Positions 20,432-33,743 of a stretch of DNA of 64,000 nt are shown in pieces. The stretch's first letter is position 1. Every line of letters begins with the position of its first letter. The notes under the pieces are model-generated. The model made no database searches. It was not told where the DNA came from and saw only the letters and a list, made by a program, of their open reading frames with translations. The translations under genes were made by a program, and so were the position numbers. This DNA comes from Porodaedalea pini (lineage: Eukaryota > Basidiomycota > Agaricomycetes > Hymenochaetales > Hymenochaetaceae), in assembly GCA_002794775.1 (NCBI GenBank), contig NBAY01000049.1, forward strand, positions 124,001 through 188,000. The letters are read 5' to 3'.

Positions 20432-23400
20432 TTAGAACCCCTGGTTCTGCGAGGACATGCCGCCCACGAGGTTAGGGACTTGGTGCTGGAGGAGTGGGGA
20501 TGGTGAAGGGGGCACAGGCGTCTGCATGGTTCGTGATGGAGATATGTGCGTCTGGATTTGAGTCTGAGATTGGGCAGGGCTGCCCATGTGGGGGGAAAGA
20601 GAAAGCGCATGTCCGAGTGCATTGGGAGGAGAGTGAGCGGAGCGCGGAGGCGACAAGTGGTTGTGGCCATGACCGTTAACGGCCGGGAGGTTGTGCGACT
20701 GCAGCAGCCCGAGCCCCGCGAGTTGTTGCATGTTTTGCAGACTTTGCATCGCCGCTGCGGCGTCGTTACCATTGATATTTATGCCTCCCTGCGCAGACTG
20801 TGAGCGCTGAGCTGCCGTTGTCCATTGCATTTGGCGCTGCGCGGGCAGCTTCAGGTTCATATTGACCGGTCCCATAAGATTGGAATTATTCACGCCATTC
20901 GTACCATTCGCGGCGTTTACATTATCCCCACCCACGCCGTTCATGATTGCTTGTGCATATCCCGGTTGCCCGTTTCGCTGCACGTTCGCCGTGTAATTCG
21001 CGTAAAACTTCTGGATGTTCTGCTTCTGCTGGTGCATAGCTAGGGCCTGTTGTTGCGCGGGGGTAAAGGAAGATATGTTCGTAGGAAGACCAGAGAGCAC
21101 GCCGTTCGCGCCGTTCATCACTCCATTTACATTTGCTGCACCGTTAGCAGAGGGAAGAGGTACAGCAGGCATGCCATTGACCGGGCTCGTCTGTGAAGGA
21201 AGCCCGTTGATGTGAATCGCGTTCGTCTGGTTCGAGGGTGATGATGAGCTTGGAATAGCGTTCACCTGTGCATTGTTAGTTGAAGCGCTGGTTGGAGATC
21301 GCTGGGGTCCGTTAGAGGGAGCGCGGGTGTGCTGTGCGACGGTGGGGGCTGTCATCTTTACGGGGGATTGCAAAGGATTGGGAATCGAGCTGATCGTTTG
21401 GGCAACAGGCACGGCTTGCGGTGGAGCAGGGTGTTGAGGCGCCAACGTCTGCATGGCGGCAGGGGGAGCGGCTCGCATCTGCTGGTACGAACTGATATCT
21501 CTTCGAGACTGAGGTGTACTGTGAATGGTCTTCACAGGGCTGACGAAGTTATGAGTGCCGGTCTGGGAGTCATACAAGAGTAATCGGTTGTCGGTAACGA
21601 GCGGTTCAGTATCGTTGAGAAGCATCGCTTGCACATGCATGTGTCTATATCATGACAATATCGTTAGATAGATGACGCATAGTATAGAAATTCAAACCTA
21701 CTTTGGATCATAGTCGTCAAGCAGCACCCTGTCTTCGTCATCTGCGCCTGTCGATTCGCACGCAGTGTCAAAGCGCCAGCGCTCAGCAAGCCTAGACATT
21801 CGATCCTCCTCCAACCATTTTTCTCTAATTTCCGGCAACTCAAGATTCTTCGTCGCTTTGCGAGATTCTGCGTCCTTCCTGGATGTATCAAAGCTCTTTC
21901 GGTTTCTGTTGATGCCGGGGTGAAGCACATCTTCATGGTCTGGTAGTTGAGGTCGTCGCCGACGATCCACAAGGATGCGTCCACCACGTCCGCAACGCAA
22001 ACGAAGAAATACAGGTGTACGAGGCTGCTCCTCCACAGTAGTCGGAGTCATGGCGCCATCTTCGGCAACTGGCTTGAAGTACCTGTCGGGCAGAGGGATA
22101 GGAAGCTGCTGATACGAAGACTAGAACGGAGGTCAGTCACCAGAAAAAGATTGAAAAAGTGTGATCTTACATCGAATTGGTCGTCCCAACCATGATCCGC
22201 CTCCTTTATACGCTTCGCTATCAGCTCCATAGCTGCTTGGATAGCACTATGCCTATCCTTCGGCCGCATCTGAGGTTCAGCAGGGGCGGGCGAAGCAGAA
22301 GTATCGCCATTTGGCCGACTCTTGATGCGAATAGTCCTACAAAATAACAGATGAGACCGAGCGCCGAATGATAGAAAGGGAAGACATACGGGGCAGGCTC
22401 GGTTCTCGGCCTCTTGGGCGGACGTTCTTTCTCGATCAGTATCTCTTCGTCGTCCCTTCCGGCCAATGAAGGACACTTCCGCTTTAGCTCGAGGAAGGCC
22501 ATACGCCTCTCCCATACAACTTTCGCTTCAACGTGCGCTTCCCTCTTGTGCACCTCTCGAGCTAACACGTTTCGGGCCAACTCAGCTGCGTGCCCGAGCT
22601 CACCCTTAAGACGCAACAGCTTCTCCGAAGACGACACCTGTGCAGCACGAGTCTTACGGATAGCCTTGGTGTCACGGCGGCGGAAACAAATGTAAGACTC
22701 GTTCTTCGTATCAGATTCATCATACTGTAAGAAAGCGGTCAGATAATTACAGGATAAGTTCATAAGTGTACACACATTTAGAGCGGGTATAATTCGATGA
22801 CCTTCACGTTCAATCTTGCGCTCCCGCCAGTGGGGGTAGACAGCCTTGGCCATGCGCACCAAGTTGGAAGGAGGAGGTAGAATCGGAGGACGCATATATC
22901 GCGCGAAATGGGATTTCGGGAGCTCGTTTGCGAACATGTCGTGATATTCGGAGAACGGAGGAATGCTGGTGCCGTGCTGCTGTTGAAAGCTCTGTGAAAG
23001 GGATGAGAAAAACCATTCCGCAAATGCAAAGAAAGAGAAACGCACAACATGAAGAAACGGAGTGTTATCGTGCGTCACTTTCTCGAAAAGACCCATCACA
23101 AGCTCAAACTCGTCTTCATTTAGAGGCACAGGAGAGCTCGGCTCAGCTTCTTTGCCTTTGGACTTTGTACTTCGATGTCCTCCTGACCGCGTCGTCGTAC
23201 CGGCCGCGGTGGCAGAAGCCTGGGAGCTCGTGCCCTCTCCTCGGGCTTCTTGATTATTCTTCTCTAGCCACTCGGCATCGCGTTCATCCATAACATACGT
23301 GAACCCATCGTTGAGCCCATACAGCATAGACTCGTCGACGGTATTGGAGAACTTGATGTAGGACGAATATTCCACCCATCTTCCACGAGGGTACAGCTCA

Positions 23401-23911
23401 TCGACATTTTCGACGATACCAGCCGCATCGGGAACAGGGATGAAAGCCGTCGAGCTAGCAGCCGGCTTCGATGCTTCACCCTGTTTAACATTGTTCTCCA
23501 CAGTGGTAACCGCAGAGGCTTTTTGGGCGAGTGTCGTTGCCCGGTGCGAAGCTGCCGATAAGACTGCCTGCAAATGATGTTCCTAAAAAGGGAAATCTTA
23601 GTAAGGCAGAAATCCGCGGAATGGCGTGGGAAAATAAGCAGCCAATGGGAGCATGCCACGCCGTGTGTTCAACAAGGCCACACCACCGTCGTCTGCGACG
23701 AAGAAAAAATAGTAGAAAATGAACAACGCACATTGGCGTCCTCAGCATCCACACCAGCAGTCGAGACGACCCGTGCGCGTTCCTCATCCTCATCGAGAAC
23801 AATCGGATCGGCATCGATGTTGCCCTTAATGACCTTGAGTCGGGTCTTGTTTGTGACACGATTGCGGTTTCGGAGCGACGGATTGCCAGCGGTCTGAGTT
23901 CGAGGTGCCAT
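20432..23911 (-). CDS. EPL1: Enhancer of polycomb-like protein 1 (NuA4 complex)
   Basis: Seven exons (minus): 23911-23732, 23582-23046, 22991-22776, 22724-22390, 22336-22171, 22120-21702, 21644-20432. All introns are GT-AG, of 50-149 bp, and the total of 3066 nt closes in frame to 1021 aa. The N-terminus RNRNRVTNKTRLKV, the block EHHLQAVLSAASHR, ELYPRGRWVEYSSYIKFS, YVMDERDAEWLEKNN and YDESDTKNESYICFRRRDTKAIRKTR are EPL1 signatures. The conserved part ends near RWRFDTACES ... LLDDYDPK. The C-terminal 400 residues are rich in Asn, Gln, Ala and Pro, as usual for the disordered tail. In fungi EPL1 ties the Esa1 acetyltransferase to nucleosomes within NuA4/Piccolo. Expected length for the family in basidiomycetes. 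Confidence 0.93.
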
Positions 23912-25668
23912 ATCATGGGCAGCATGCAACGAGGAGCGGGTCCAGCGATGGGGACAACGGTGGGAAAATCGACAAAAATGTTTGAGAAATTCTCGCCACC
24001 GCGATCGTGTTCGACGATGGCGCGGGCTTGCGGCTTGAAGTTGGGCGTATTCCGGATAAGGCCGTCGGGCCGGGTAGAAAACTGGAGAAATTACATAAAT
24101 GATACAAACACGTGCCACACGGCCACACACGCGGCCACACTTTGTCACGACTCGCATGTAGAGAACAATAAAATTTGTATTTCGTCTACGCATAGTGAAT
24201 TAGCGGATAATTCGCATTTGAATTGCAATAGGAACTTACATAGACCACCAAATACATTCATGAATAATCTTTATGACTAGAATGAATGAATGAGCAAACG
24301 AACAGACAAGAGTCGAGGAAGACTCACAAATTGGCCTGCAGCATGTAGGGAGGGCTGCCGTCTCTCATGTAAGCACAAAAGCTCCTATAAGTTCAGCAGC
24401 AAATAACCCCCTCCCCCGGGCGGGCACAATGCGTCTATTCCGGACAGTACGAGGCACAGAAGCGCATACCCACAGAGGCCCCAAAACTTTCAAAGAAACT
24501 GGCACAGGAGCACAATGGAGGCATACGCCGCGACAGTCCAGTGCTTGTCGGTTTCAGATGACTCCGACTTCATTCGACGAAAGAGATCGTGTGAGAAACT
24601 GCACGTTGAGACGCTGCAGGCACACCGGTTGTCAATAGAAGACTTCTTTGACAGACCAGAACTACAACGAATTAGCCACTGACAAAAAGAGACAAACGAG
24701 AAAGGACTTACATGATAAAATTTGGCCCTTCTACAACCAGGCGAACAGCGTGCCCCGATTTGCCGGCCCAGCGGTACCATAGAAGTGAGGCTAGAATCAT
24801 TGTTAGATATATGTAGACAGTTGGGAATATCGTGAGAGGGTGAGAAGGATACGCGCTTGTCCGTATCTTGTTGATACAGGGTTCAGCCCTGCGTGACTTG
24901 CCCGTAAGGCTGCGGAAATTGATTGCACACACCTCTGGCCATAGCAAATCCAACAGCAAAAGTAACAATTAATTAGCAACGATTATCATGTCGCCGCCAT
25001 CGTCGTGAAGCGCTGTGGATATATCGGACATGTACCGCAGCTTTCCCAGACCGCATCTCCGGTCAACGTCGTCAAAGACGCAACCACCGCCCGTAGGACG
25101 ACTCAAACGATGCTCAACGATGTCCGTAAGCGCTTGAGGGACAAGCGTCGCGTCTGAATAAAATTCACAATGAAGGTCGAGAAGACAAAATCGCTCACCG
25201 ATGAATGTCATTGCGCGGGCCAGAGCATTCAGAAGCACTGAGGACATCTCCTACTCGACATTATCCGGCATAATTGAATCGAGTGAGTGTTGTGCACAAT
25301 GCAGAGGCTGGGCGAGTGAAGTGAAGAAGGAATAGTGAACATGGTGCACGTAGAAGAAATACAGAGGGTTGCTGCACTGAATGGGCTTCGCCACATGTGG
25401 AAGTCGGCTGCACGTGACAAGTGCTGGCCGAGTCGCCGACAATTTAAAATTGTTCGAAGTCCACTCGACACTCTGATGATTATTCTTTACAAAATCATTG
25501 ACATTAGACGAAAATTAGCTAAAAAGCTGAAAAGACATACATAGATATCGCAATAATACCAAAAAGAAGAACAAATAATGGGTGCTCAAATATGGTATGG
25601 GCGAGCAACAGAAAGCGGAAAAGAATACAGCAATTATGCTACCCAAAGGCGCGTCTCGGAGTCTCAAC
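23912..25668. other. Gap without a recognised gene
   Basis: Contains the EPL1 upstream region. Minus-strand frames at 24969-25247 (92 codons, LTDIVEHRLSRPTGGGCVFDD) and 24708-24968 (a hydrophobic stretch TIFPTVYIYLTMILASLLW) may be remains of a membrane-protein gene, but no gene model holds together. Confidence 0.35.
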
Positions 25669-25900
25669 TCAATGCGTTCCCTTATGGTTGTCAGGAGCAG
25701 CGCCAGAAACGCTGGCAAAGCGCGAATCGTGCAAGATTGTGCGCCACGCCTTCATATCGTCCGACAGCAGCAAAGGGTCGCTCCTCGAGCTGGGCCATTG
25801 AAGAGCGCATATCAGGGGTCACGTCGAAGCTAGAGTCCACCCTCAACAATTGGGAGAGTGACGAGAGTGTCGAAAGTAGCCATGGAGTCGAATAGCGTTT
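25669..25900 (-). pseudogene. Relic of a transcription-factor 3' end
   Basis: On the minus strand, SSFDVTPDMRSSMAQLEERP and, after a frameshift, LLLSDDMKAWRTILHDSRF (stop at 25669-25671) align with FDVSFDMRASVGEENV and LLPQDMEAWRTILQDSRFF at the end of the Zn2Cys6 gene at 27177-30785. Similarity is also clear at the nucleotide level. Upstream pieces at about 26060-26380 (SQYSFEQLIRLMVYPCLAK) may belong to the same relic. Confidence 0.6.
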
Positions 25901-26514
25901 GTACCTTGCGTATCCATCTGTTCTTGCGACGGCATTTACGCATATGCAGAACTAGAGCTACACCCGGAGGCCCCTTTGCAGTATCGCAGTCAGAAGGAAA
26001 GCCGGTAACTGTATAGCGATTGATTGTTCTTAGCTCCCTGCCGACAGAACGGCTGTCAGAGACGTATTCCGTTGAGTAATTCGAGTTGAAACCCATTAGC
26101 ATCTGCGATGTCATACTGGCCCCCACTCGATTCCCTAATTCCATGCTGACGGTCGTTCCATAAATCTCGCGCGGCAAGCGAGTCTAAAAATGCTCTACAA
26201 TACGTAAAGGGGTAGACTGGCTCCAAGGCAGCATTCGCTGAAGATGGCATTCCCGCGGGAGGTGCACTGTGTGTAAATCCGCATTCATGTAAGCCTCCCT
26301 TTGCTAGACAAGGATAAACCATCAATCGGATAAGCTGTTCAAAGCTGTATTGAGACAGCTGGCTCGGTACCGCTGACAAGATAGCACTTAGGGTTTTACT
26401 AGAGATGAAGCTGAAGAAGGAAAAGAGATTTAGACTAGAAAAAAGTAGGATTAGGAGAACCGGTGAAAAGTTACTAACCCTCAGTCACGGAGGCCCTTTC
26501 TGATAGTAGTTGTT

Positions 26515-26605
26515 CGGCCCAACGTCTGAGATGCCGAGAAAGAACGAGTTCTGCAAGATTACGCACCGGGCCTTGGTAGCAGCGAAAAGTCGCTCTCCTC
26601 TCCCG
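26515..26605 (-). pseudogene. Second relic of the same 3' end
   Basis: Minus-strand bases read FSLLPR..., then ILQNSFFLGISDVGPNN, parallel to LPLLPQD...ILQDSRFFGIVDPSPD of the downstream regulator. Short and frameshifted; supported by runs of matching bases rather than by an open frame. Confidence 0.45.
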
Positions 26606-27176
26606 GCCGTGACATATGAGTACTTACACAAATAATCTTATAATTTGCGGAGAAATCCACCCGATTCCCGACTTATACCCGTCTTCTTAGGTATGAGGTA
26701 TGCAAGTCCGAAGCACAAACTAAATATACCTGAAAAGGTTGTCAATATTAATCTCGTTTCAGCGTGATGGTGGTGTATTCTCATTGAAACTTTGAGAAGG
26801 CGGAGAGAATGAGCCACTAGTAGACAGAGACTCCGAGTCGGAAGTCTCCCGTGATTATGATAAGTCACGAGATCGGTTGACGAGGGACTGCAAAAGTGTA
26901 AATTCTAAGTAGTGAATTGCCCAAGCCGAAGGCCATCGAGCTTGCTCATCGTGACATGTTCGGTGTTGACGAACTTGTCAAGGCAAAGAGATGACGCCCG
27001 AGCACAGCCCACAACCAATAATCGAGTATTCATGGCGCCGTCGCGGAACGAATAGGAGAAGTGGGGTCGTGCCGTGAGCGATGCTTCGTAAGTCCCAGGC
27101 GTCAGCCGCGTAAGCAAAGGCCTTCCGATTATTTCAGGAGTGGGAGTGGGATCATCGCCTTGAGAATTAACATCGC
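26606..27176. other. Upstream region of the Zn2Cys6 gene
   Basis: No recognised gene. A 94-codon minus-strand frame (26905-27189) overlaps the regulator start and is unsupported by any motif. Confidence 0.4.
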
Positions 27177-30100
27177 ATGCCTCCATCACAGAGGAGCACC
27201 AGAGGTAAGGACTCGCTCGAGGTTCGACGAGCCCGTGGCGAAATATCCTGCGCAGAGTGTCGTCGGTGAGTACTAGACCTTGTGTGAACAGGCCTGAGAG
27301 CTGAGCGTCATAGGCACAAGCTTAAATGCGATAAATCCGTACGTGTCCGTTCCATAGCGATTGGATGCTAGAGACCTACCGAAATATAGATCCCTTGCAG
27401 CTCATGCGTGCGGAAAGGATGCCAGTCACTGTGTCCAAATGGTGGGTGATTCTGATACAGCATCCCAACGCGTTTCTGACATATGCCCGTCCAGGAACAA
27501 TGACTACTGGTCATGGATCACGGCTCGGCGTGGCTGACATGAACACGTTCAATCACAAAATATCGGAAATGGGAAAAAGGATCCGGCAGCTTGAAGACGC
27601 CCTCCAGATTTCGCACAGTTCCGTCTCAGCGGTACCGCACCCACTGCTTGCGGAAGACCTTTTGGACATCAAAGGCAGTACTGTCCCCCTAGTCCCTCCA
27701 GAGACCCAAAACGATGAGGTTGAAGGAGAGCTTCTTGATTCCTTTGGGACGTTGGCTGTCTCGGATAGAGGAACGGAATCGTACATCGCAGGTTCAGACG
27801 TGTGTATATTTCTTTGGTTCTTCTCATACTTCGCGCTCATATTGCCTCGCAGGCGCTGCTTGTCGTGCGTTTTTTTCTCTGTTTAAAGATGTCCAGCGCT
27901 CTCGTAACTGACCATAGCAAAGAGACACCTTGGATTCGCAGGAATTCATCAGGGTCTTAAATCAGAACCAGCCTTGACACTTCCAGCACCTGTATCTTAC
28001 CTCAGCAAGACATTCCCGTTCACGCCCCTCTACCTCCCCGTGCAAGAGATCCAGGCATACATCGAAGAGAAGCTCCCTTCGTATGCGCGCGCCTCAGCAC
28101 TCGTGGAAGCCTACCTCGAAAACCTCTCGTGGTTCTTCCGGCCAGTCGACCGCGAGCAGATCATGGAAGAGCTCATCCCCGATGTCTATCGAAGGCGGCG
28201 GAAATCATCCAACACGAGTAGTCCTGGCTCCTCGGAGAGTAGTGCGTCAGGCGGAGCATCATCTACGGATCCACATGTACTAGCGCTCTTGCTCGCCGTT
28301 TTCGCTTCTGGTGCTGCCGCGGACCTGACGCTCGCACCGTGGAACGAGGAGGCTGACTTGTATTACCACCTTGCACGTACGGCGGTCAGCCTCAAACCTG
28401 TGTTTGAAGGCGCTAGTCTACATGCTGTACAGGCCATCGCGCTTATCGGAGCATTCGACCTTTTTTCGTGCCGGAAGAATGAGCTTGAGGGGACATGGAA
28501 AATGATTAGCTTTAGCATGTCGCTTGCTGCTAGTGTGCGTTGTCTCCTTGTTTTGTTTTCCTTTTTTTCGCGCCGCATTCTAATCGTCCGTCTGTCCGTT
28601 GACTAGATTGGTCTAAGTGAGTAGTATGTATTCTGATCTCCTTATTTCTATGCTGACATCTGCGTCTAACGCAGATCGAGACCCTGCGCACTTCAGACTC
28701 TCTCCTAAGCACGTTCAACGAAGGAGACGGGTGTTTTGGGAAATCTATACAATTGATGTATGGAAAGTACGTTGCTCTTACACTCTCAGTGGGAATTCAC
28801 GACATAATATCGCAATCAGAGTATTGGCTCTGGGAGGCCCATGACGTTCACTCCCTCGGTCATAGATTGTGAATTTCCAGAGGATACTGACGCGAAGATT
28901 AGTGAAGATGGCACGGACCTGCCTAGCTGTAAGTATCCTTTTACTTTCGTTTCCGTCGTTAGCATACTCACTTCAAGGTTTAGCGGTCTGGAGAATTCGC
29001 TACCGATTTGTCAAAGAGGTCCTGACCGAGGTCGTAAGCAAGCTTGGGGCGGTTCGCGCCGTGAAATACTCCGAGATCCTAGCGCTGGACCAGAAAATAC
29101 GCCAGTTTGGCCCTCCACAGCTCTTCAACTTGGCAGCTCGTACCTACGGACCACAGCCGTATGACAATGCGGTACGGAATGTGATATGCCATGTTCAGCT
29201 GGGCTTGCTCAAAGACATAAGTAAGCTCCGTCTGTTTCTGTTTTTCAGGTCTAGTGAAGACCTAACAGCACTTGTCTCTTCTGAAGCACTACTTCTCCTG
29301 CACCGCAGCTTCTCCACGCGTGCACTGGTCGAAGACCCAATAAATCCAATGCGGTCCCAATTCGCTCCTTCATTCCTGTCTACGTACCGCAGCGCAGCGA
29401 CACTGCTACGCATCGTGCGCGAGCAGTTCGAATCCAGCGCACACTTCCTGATGCGACTCTGGCCGATTTGGGGACACGCACTCTCCGCTAGCGTCATGCT
29501 TGGCTCGATCGCCGCGTGTGGCTCAGCATCTGCGCTCGCACCGCAGGCGTTCGTCGAGTTTAACCTCACTGTTGAGATGTTCGCAAAGATGCAGATGCAT
29601 CCTCTTGTCAAAAGTGGTTTGGTACGTCTATTTTCTGATTAGGTGTCGCTAAAGTCTAGATGTCATATTGCTCTCTAAAACGTACAGCCTATCCTGCTGC
29701 GATTACGCGAGCAAGCACATCAGGCGCTCTCAAGACACGGCAACGGAGTCACTCCTCATCTGTCCCCCGTGCCGGTGTCGCGCGCGCCCCCCAAAAGCGA
29801 AAACGAGAAGGAGTTCAATGTCGTTAGCAGCCTGGGCCGAATCGTTCGAAGGAGTTTTGAGGGTGATTTTGGTTCTGCTCCTCAGCAGATAATCGACTAT
29901 ATGCAGAATCCGTCACTTTCGGGGACGCAACCGACGTCGTCTTCTTCCACTGCGTCAGCACCATTTTCGTTGCCGTTTACGGGCGCGTCCGGGCCGTATC
30001 CTAAGCAAAGTGCAGTTTCTGCGACCTTTGGAACTATGCCAGAACGAGACGGCAAGGGTGAGACAAGCTCTGTACAGGGTAAGGAAAGCAGCCGCCCTTT

Positions 30101-30785
30101 GCGACAGACCTCAGACGGAGACGCTGCATCTTTATCTGCATTCAGAGCTGCGCCACCTGCAAATGTGTCCGCGGAGTGCCTTCGAGCATGTGCACAAGCT
30201 GTTTCTCGTTCGCCCGCGCATGCCTCGCAAGAGCAGCCGAGGACCATTCAACTTGGAGAAAGCGATCCCAATGCATCCGACGGACCATCGCTCATGCAAG
30301 TCGACCACAATTCATATCCTTCGCTGGAGTATTCATCTGGAAGTACGCCCGACGGCAATGCCGACGGTCGTGTCTTTGATCCTCCTCCTCACACTGCCTA
30401 CCTCCTTTCCCCTTCTGGTCCCGATGTGCTCGATACATACACCAATTTCTCCGACATGACCGTCGACGGCGACACTCCGGGCACCAGTTCCGATCACATT
30501 GCCAGGCACTCGCAAATGCAGGCGCAGACGCAACCGGTGTCGGACGCACAGCCTTCCTTTGGCGGCGCGTCATCTGCTTTCGACAGTCTGTCAGGGCTCT
30601 CACCGGGGACGGTCTTCAACTCGGACTTCGATGTGAGCTTCGATATGCGCGCCTCGGTGGGCGAGGAGAACGTCCTACCGCTGCTGCCGCAGGACATGGA
30701 GGCATGGCGCACTATCTTGCAGGATTCGCGCTTTTTTGGCATCGTTGATCCGTCTCCGGACAGCGAAAGATATCCTGCTTGGTGA
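27177..30785 (+). CDS. Zn2Cys6 transcription factor with fungal_trans domain
   Basis: Twelve exons: 27177-27265, 27314-27338, 27390-27441, 27495-27799, 27853-27864, 27953-28534, 28607-28616, 28675-28766, 28820-28928, 28978-29220, 29287-29621, 29688-30785. They sum to 2952 nt (983 aa) with every phase consistent. The zinc cluster is spread over exons 1-4: SCAECRRHKLKCDKSIPCSS, then CVRKGCQSLC, giving CX2CX6CX5CX2CX8C. A linker and short coiled coil (KISEMGKRIRQLEDAL) follow. The middle region matches the fungal_trans domain of agaric regulators (AVFASGAAADL, EEADLYYHLARTAVSL, SIGLNRDPAHFRL, RRRVFWEIYTIDVWK, GRPMTFTPSVIDCEFP). A Ser/Pro-rich tail ends DMEAWRTILQDSRFFG. Nuclear DNA-binding regulator; targets unknown. 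Confidence 0.88.
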
Positions 30786-31187
30786 TCGTAGCGTGTCCAT
30801 TGATAAATATCTGATTAATAACAACTTTTATACTTGCGCGTTTAGTGTATCCCGATTATTGTATGTTTACTAGCATAGCTCCAACCCCAACGCCTTACTA
30901 TTCTCCCACCGTTACAGCAATGCAAATACAGTAGACATCAGTTATGTGTTGTGGTTAGTATTCTTTACAATTAGATGCACTTTCTCCCTGAACGAGCCAA
31001 CGGCAACTTTTGTCGGAGTTATAATTTTGGAAATTCCAAGGTAAGTACATGGGTATACAGTGTTCACTCTAAAATACGTCAAACATTTCGTCGGTATATA
31101 AATCCACACCAAACCAAACCAAGTTCGTCCAAAAACCATGTCCATCCAAGTTCTATTTTATATCCTTCCTATATTCTCGAAAAAACA
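30786..31187. other. Convergent 3' ends
   Basis: Lies between the stops of the + strand regulator and the - strand F-box gene. AT-rich, no open frame; presumably both 3' untranslated regions. Confidence 0.5.
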
Positions 31188-33322
31188 TCATTCATAACGC
31201 AAGATAAACACATTACTCCGGCGCATCCCTAATAAGATCGTGCCCTGGGCTTGATCCAGTCCGATATGGCACACGAGCTTCAGGTCGATCTCTGGCGGGA
31301 CCTCGAGCGTATGCACATCGCGCTCCTTAGACAGGCCCTCGTAGTCGTCCGCAGAGCGGTCGATGTCGACGGGTGGGAAGGTCACATAGCGCACGCGTAG
31401 GTCCTCGCTGCCGAAGCTCACGTACTCCAGCCAGACGGCGCACCCGAAGTCAACGGCGACGAGAGGGACGACAGCCACACCGTCGTCGAACTGTTCGGGC
31501 GGTCCATCGGCCGGTGCGAGAATGGGAGGTGGCACAGGGAGAGCTAGCTCATCTTCTGCTCCTGCGTCCGCCGCCGCCAGATCTGCGCCCTCTGGAGCAG
31601 GTTCTGGCCCAAATTGCGGTGCATCATCTGCATAGTCAACATTTACATCGCCATCGCCATCGCTAGCCTCAGCAGCTTCCACATTTTCGGGAGCAGGAGC
31701 AGCCCAATCAGCCGCAGCTTGCTGCATCACAGCAGGCGCAGGCAACACCAACTCTTCATCTGGCGCAGGTGGTTCCGCATTAGGGGTATGCGGATAGCAC
31801 ACGATCTCGAACGGCTCGCGGATGTACCACCAACGCAGCTGTTCCTTGCGAAGAGGTATGCTGAAGTAATGCTGCGCGATCGTGAAAAGGTGCGTTCCCG
31901 GTGGTGGATCGTTTGGTCCGGGTGGAGGGTCTTCCGGCGCAGGATGAGGCACTGTCATCGTCTGGAGTAAGATGGTGCAGCTTCGCCGACGGATACCCTC
32001 AGCGTATGGTACCATCGGCCACCATTGCCGCACAAAATGCGAGCTCTGTGTGATGAATTTGCCTTCGAATGGGTTTTCAGTACGGATGAATTCCGATGAA
32101 ACCGTGCGTGGTGGAGGGATGAGAGGAGGATCGGATGGCCTTGGAGGCGGAGGTATAGGCGTTGCGAGTGTCTGAAGGAAGCTATATGGGTAGAAGAACT
32201 GATAGCCTCGGACCTCTTCTTCGGCGTGAATGACGACGTTGTCTGGGTCGTAGCCGATACATGACCACTCGCGAGACATAGGGTCCTTCGCAAACGTCAA
32301 CATCAACAGAAATTCTTAATGGCTCTTCCACTCACACATGATATACCAGTGTTTAAAAAGACATAAAGCGGAACCGACCAGTCAAGGAGGACGTACAGAC
32401 CCAGATGGTTCGTGTTTTCCACCCAGATATATGCTGACAGTAATCGTCTCAAAGGGTCTAAGAGATAGACGCTGATAACATGCCCAGGAAAACAGAAGTT
32501 CGACAGTTTGGTGAAGAAGGGCTTGTTAGCCTCAGTCCCCACATCTTCTCCAGGAAAACGCAACGCCATCAACTGACAGTCCGTCCCGAACCTTAACTTT
32601 GTCAGAACATGAGATTACGGAAATTTGTTTAGATACATACCCATTGACACCACGTTTCGCCATCGCAAAGTAAACAACCCGCTCTTCAAACTCAACACGA
32701 CACTTCCATATCTCCCAATCCGCACCCGAGGACCACTCCGCGACGCACTCGCTCTTGCCGACATCCCAACAGAGCACCTTGCCCGTCCTCGTGCAGCACA
32801 GAGTATACTTAGACGTGATCGGCGATAACCAAACAACATCTTCGCGCCGAGGCGCGGCGATCTGTCTGTATGGTCTGATGAGCTTTGGGTCCGTCTGCGT
32901 CCAGGTGTGATGCAAGCGACGGCCGCTTCGTATCAACTTTGATAGTGCATGCGTATCAAGGTCCCGAATTCTTTGAAATCCCTTTAACGGTAATGGCTGG
33001 CAAGAGTCGAGCATGTTAGCTGCGAGCGTGAGCCATATCGCACGGGACTGGGCGAAGTCACGAAGAGATTTGCATGTCTAAAAGCTTGTCAACAACCATG
33101 ATCATCAGGCAGTTCCCTATGACTTACTCTTTGTAACTTTATGACCTCATCCGGCTCTAGAAGCTCAGCAACATTCAGAAGAATATCGAATGGTAGGGTG
33201 GACAGTGAACGGGTCGAGCTTGGCAGCGACATCGGCGAACGGCCAGGACTCCTGTCATAAAGTTGGCGAGAAGTCGCGCTTGGATGGGTTCCGGGCCTCT
33301 CTCGCAGAGACGTGTCGGACAT
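31188..33322 (-). CDS. F-box protein
   Basis: Four exons (minus): 33322-33128, 33077-32641, 32591-32401, 32314-31188; 1950 nt, 649 aa. Introns are 50, 49 and 86 bp. The F-box is split by intron 1: LPFDILLNVAELLEPDEVIK, LQR, then TCKSLRDFAQSRAIW. The middle has beta-propeller-like strands (YTLCCTRTGKVLCWDVGKSE). A Pro/Ala/Asp-rich insert (APAPENVEAAEASDGDGDVN) precedes a C-terminal repeat-like region. As in other F-box proteins the N-terminus should bind Skp1 in an SCF ubiquitin ligase; the substrate is unknown. The third donor (GTCTGT) is weak and was chosen because it alone keeps the frame. Confidence 0.82.
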
Positions 33323-33743
33323 CAAAGTAAAAAGCAAAGCGTCAATGAAGTGTGGTATACGTATGGCTGTCACTAGCAGCATTCACTTGACGGCTCTTGA
33401 CCGATTTAACGACGTGCAACTATGTTTCTCCCCTCGTCGTATGTTGCACAGCGAGCTTCACCGAGTACCAGGCAATGTTTTCAATTATTTAAGCGGCAGA
33501 GGTGAGAGAGTCGAGCTTTGGATCGCTGTAGGAAAGAGAGATAGCTTACAGTGTTACACTCAGCAGTCAGCACACGCGCGTGCACGTGCTGGCTCTTTCA
33601 TAATCTGCTATCTACTACAAGCAATTGCCCAACCGCTACGGAAAGAAAACAAAACAAGACGGACTGCGTAGTGCGCGAGAAGTGTGATGAACTGAATGTG
33701 GAACTTTTGTGCTAGCTGTTAAACGGGAGAAAATAGAGGGTAG
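33323..33743. other. F-box upstream region and LINE B 3' flank
   Basis: No gene. The boundary between host sequence and the LINE B 3' untranslated region was not found; no poly(A) tail or clear target duplication was seen. Confidence 0.4.

Noticed and set aside
24969..25247. 92-codon minus-strand frame as a gene
   Set aside because: No ATG-based model, splice plan or family match; left as unassigned sequence.
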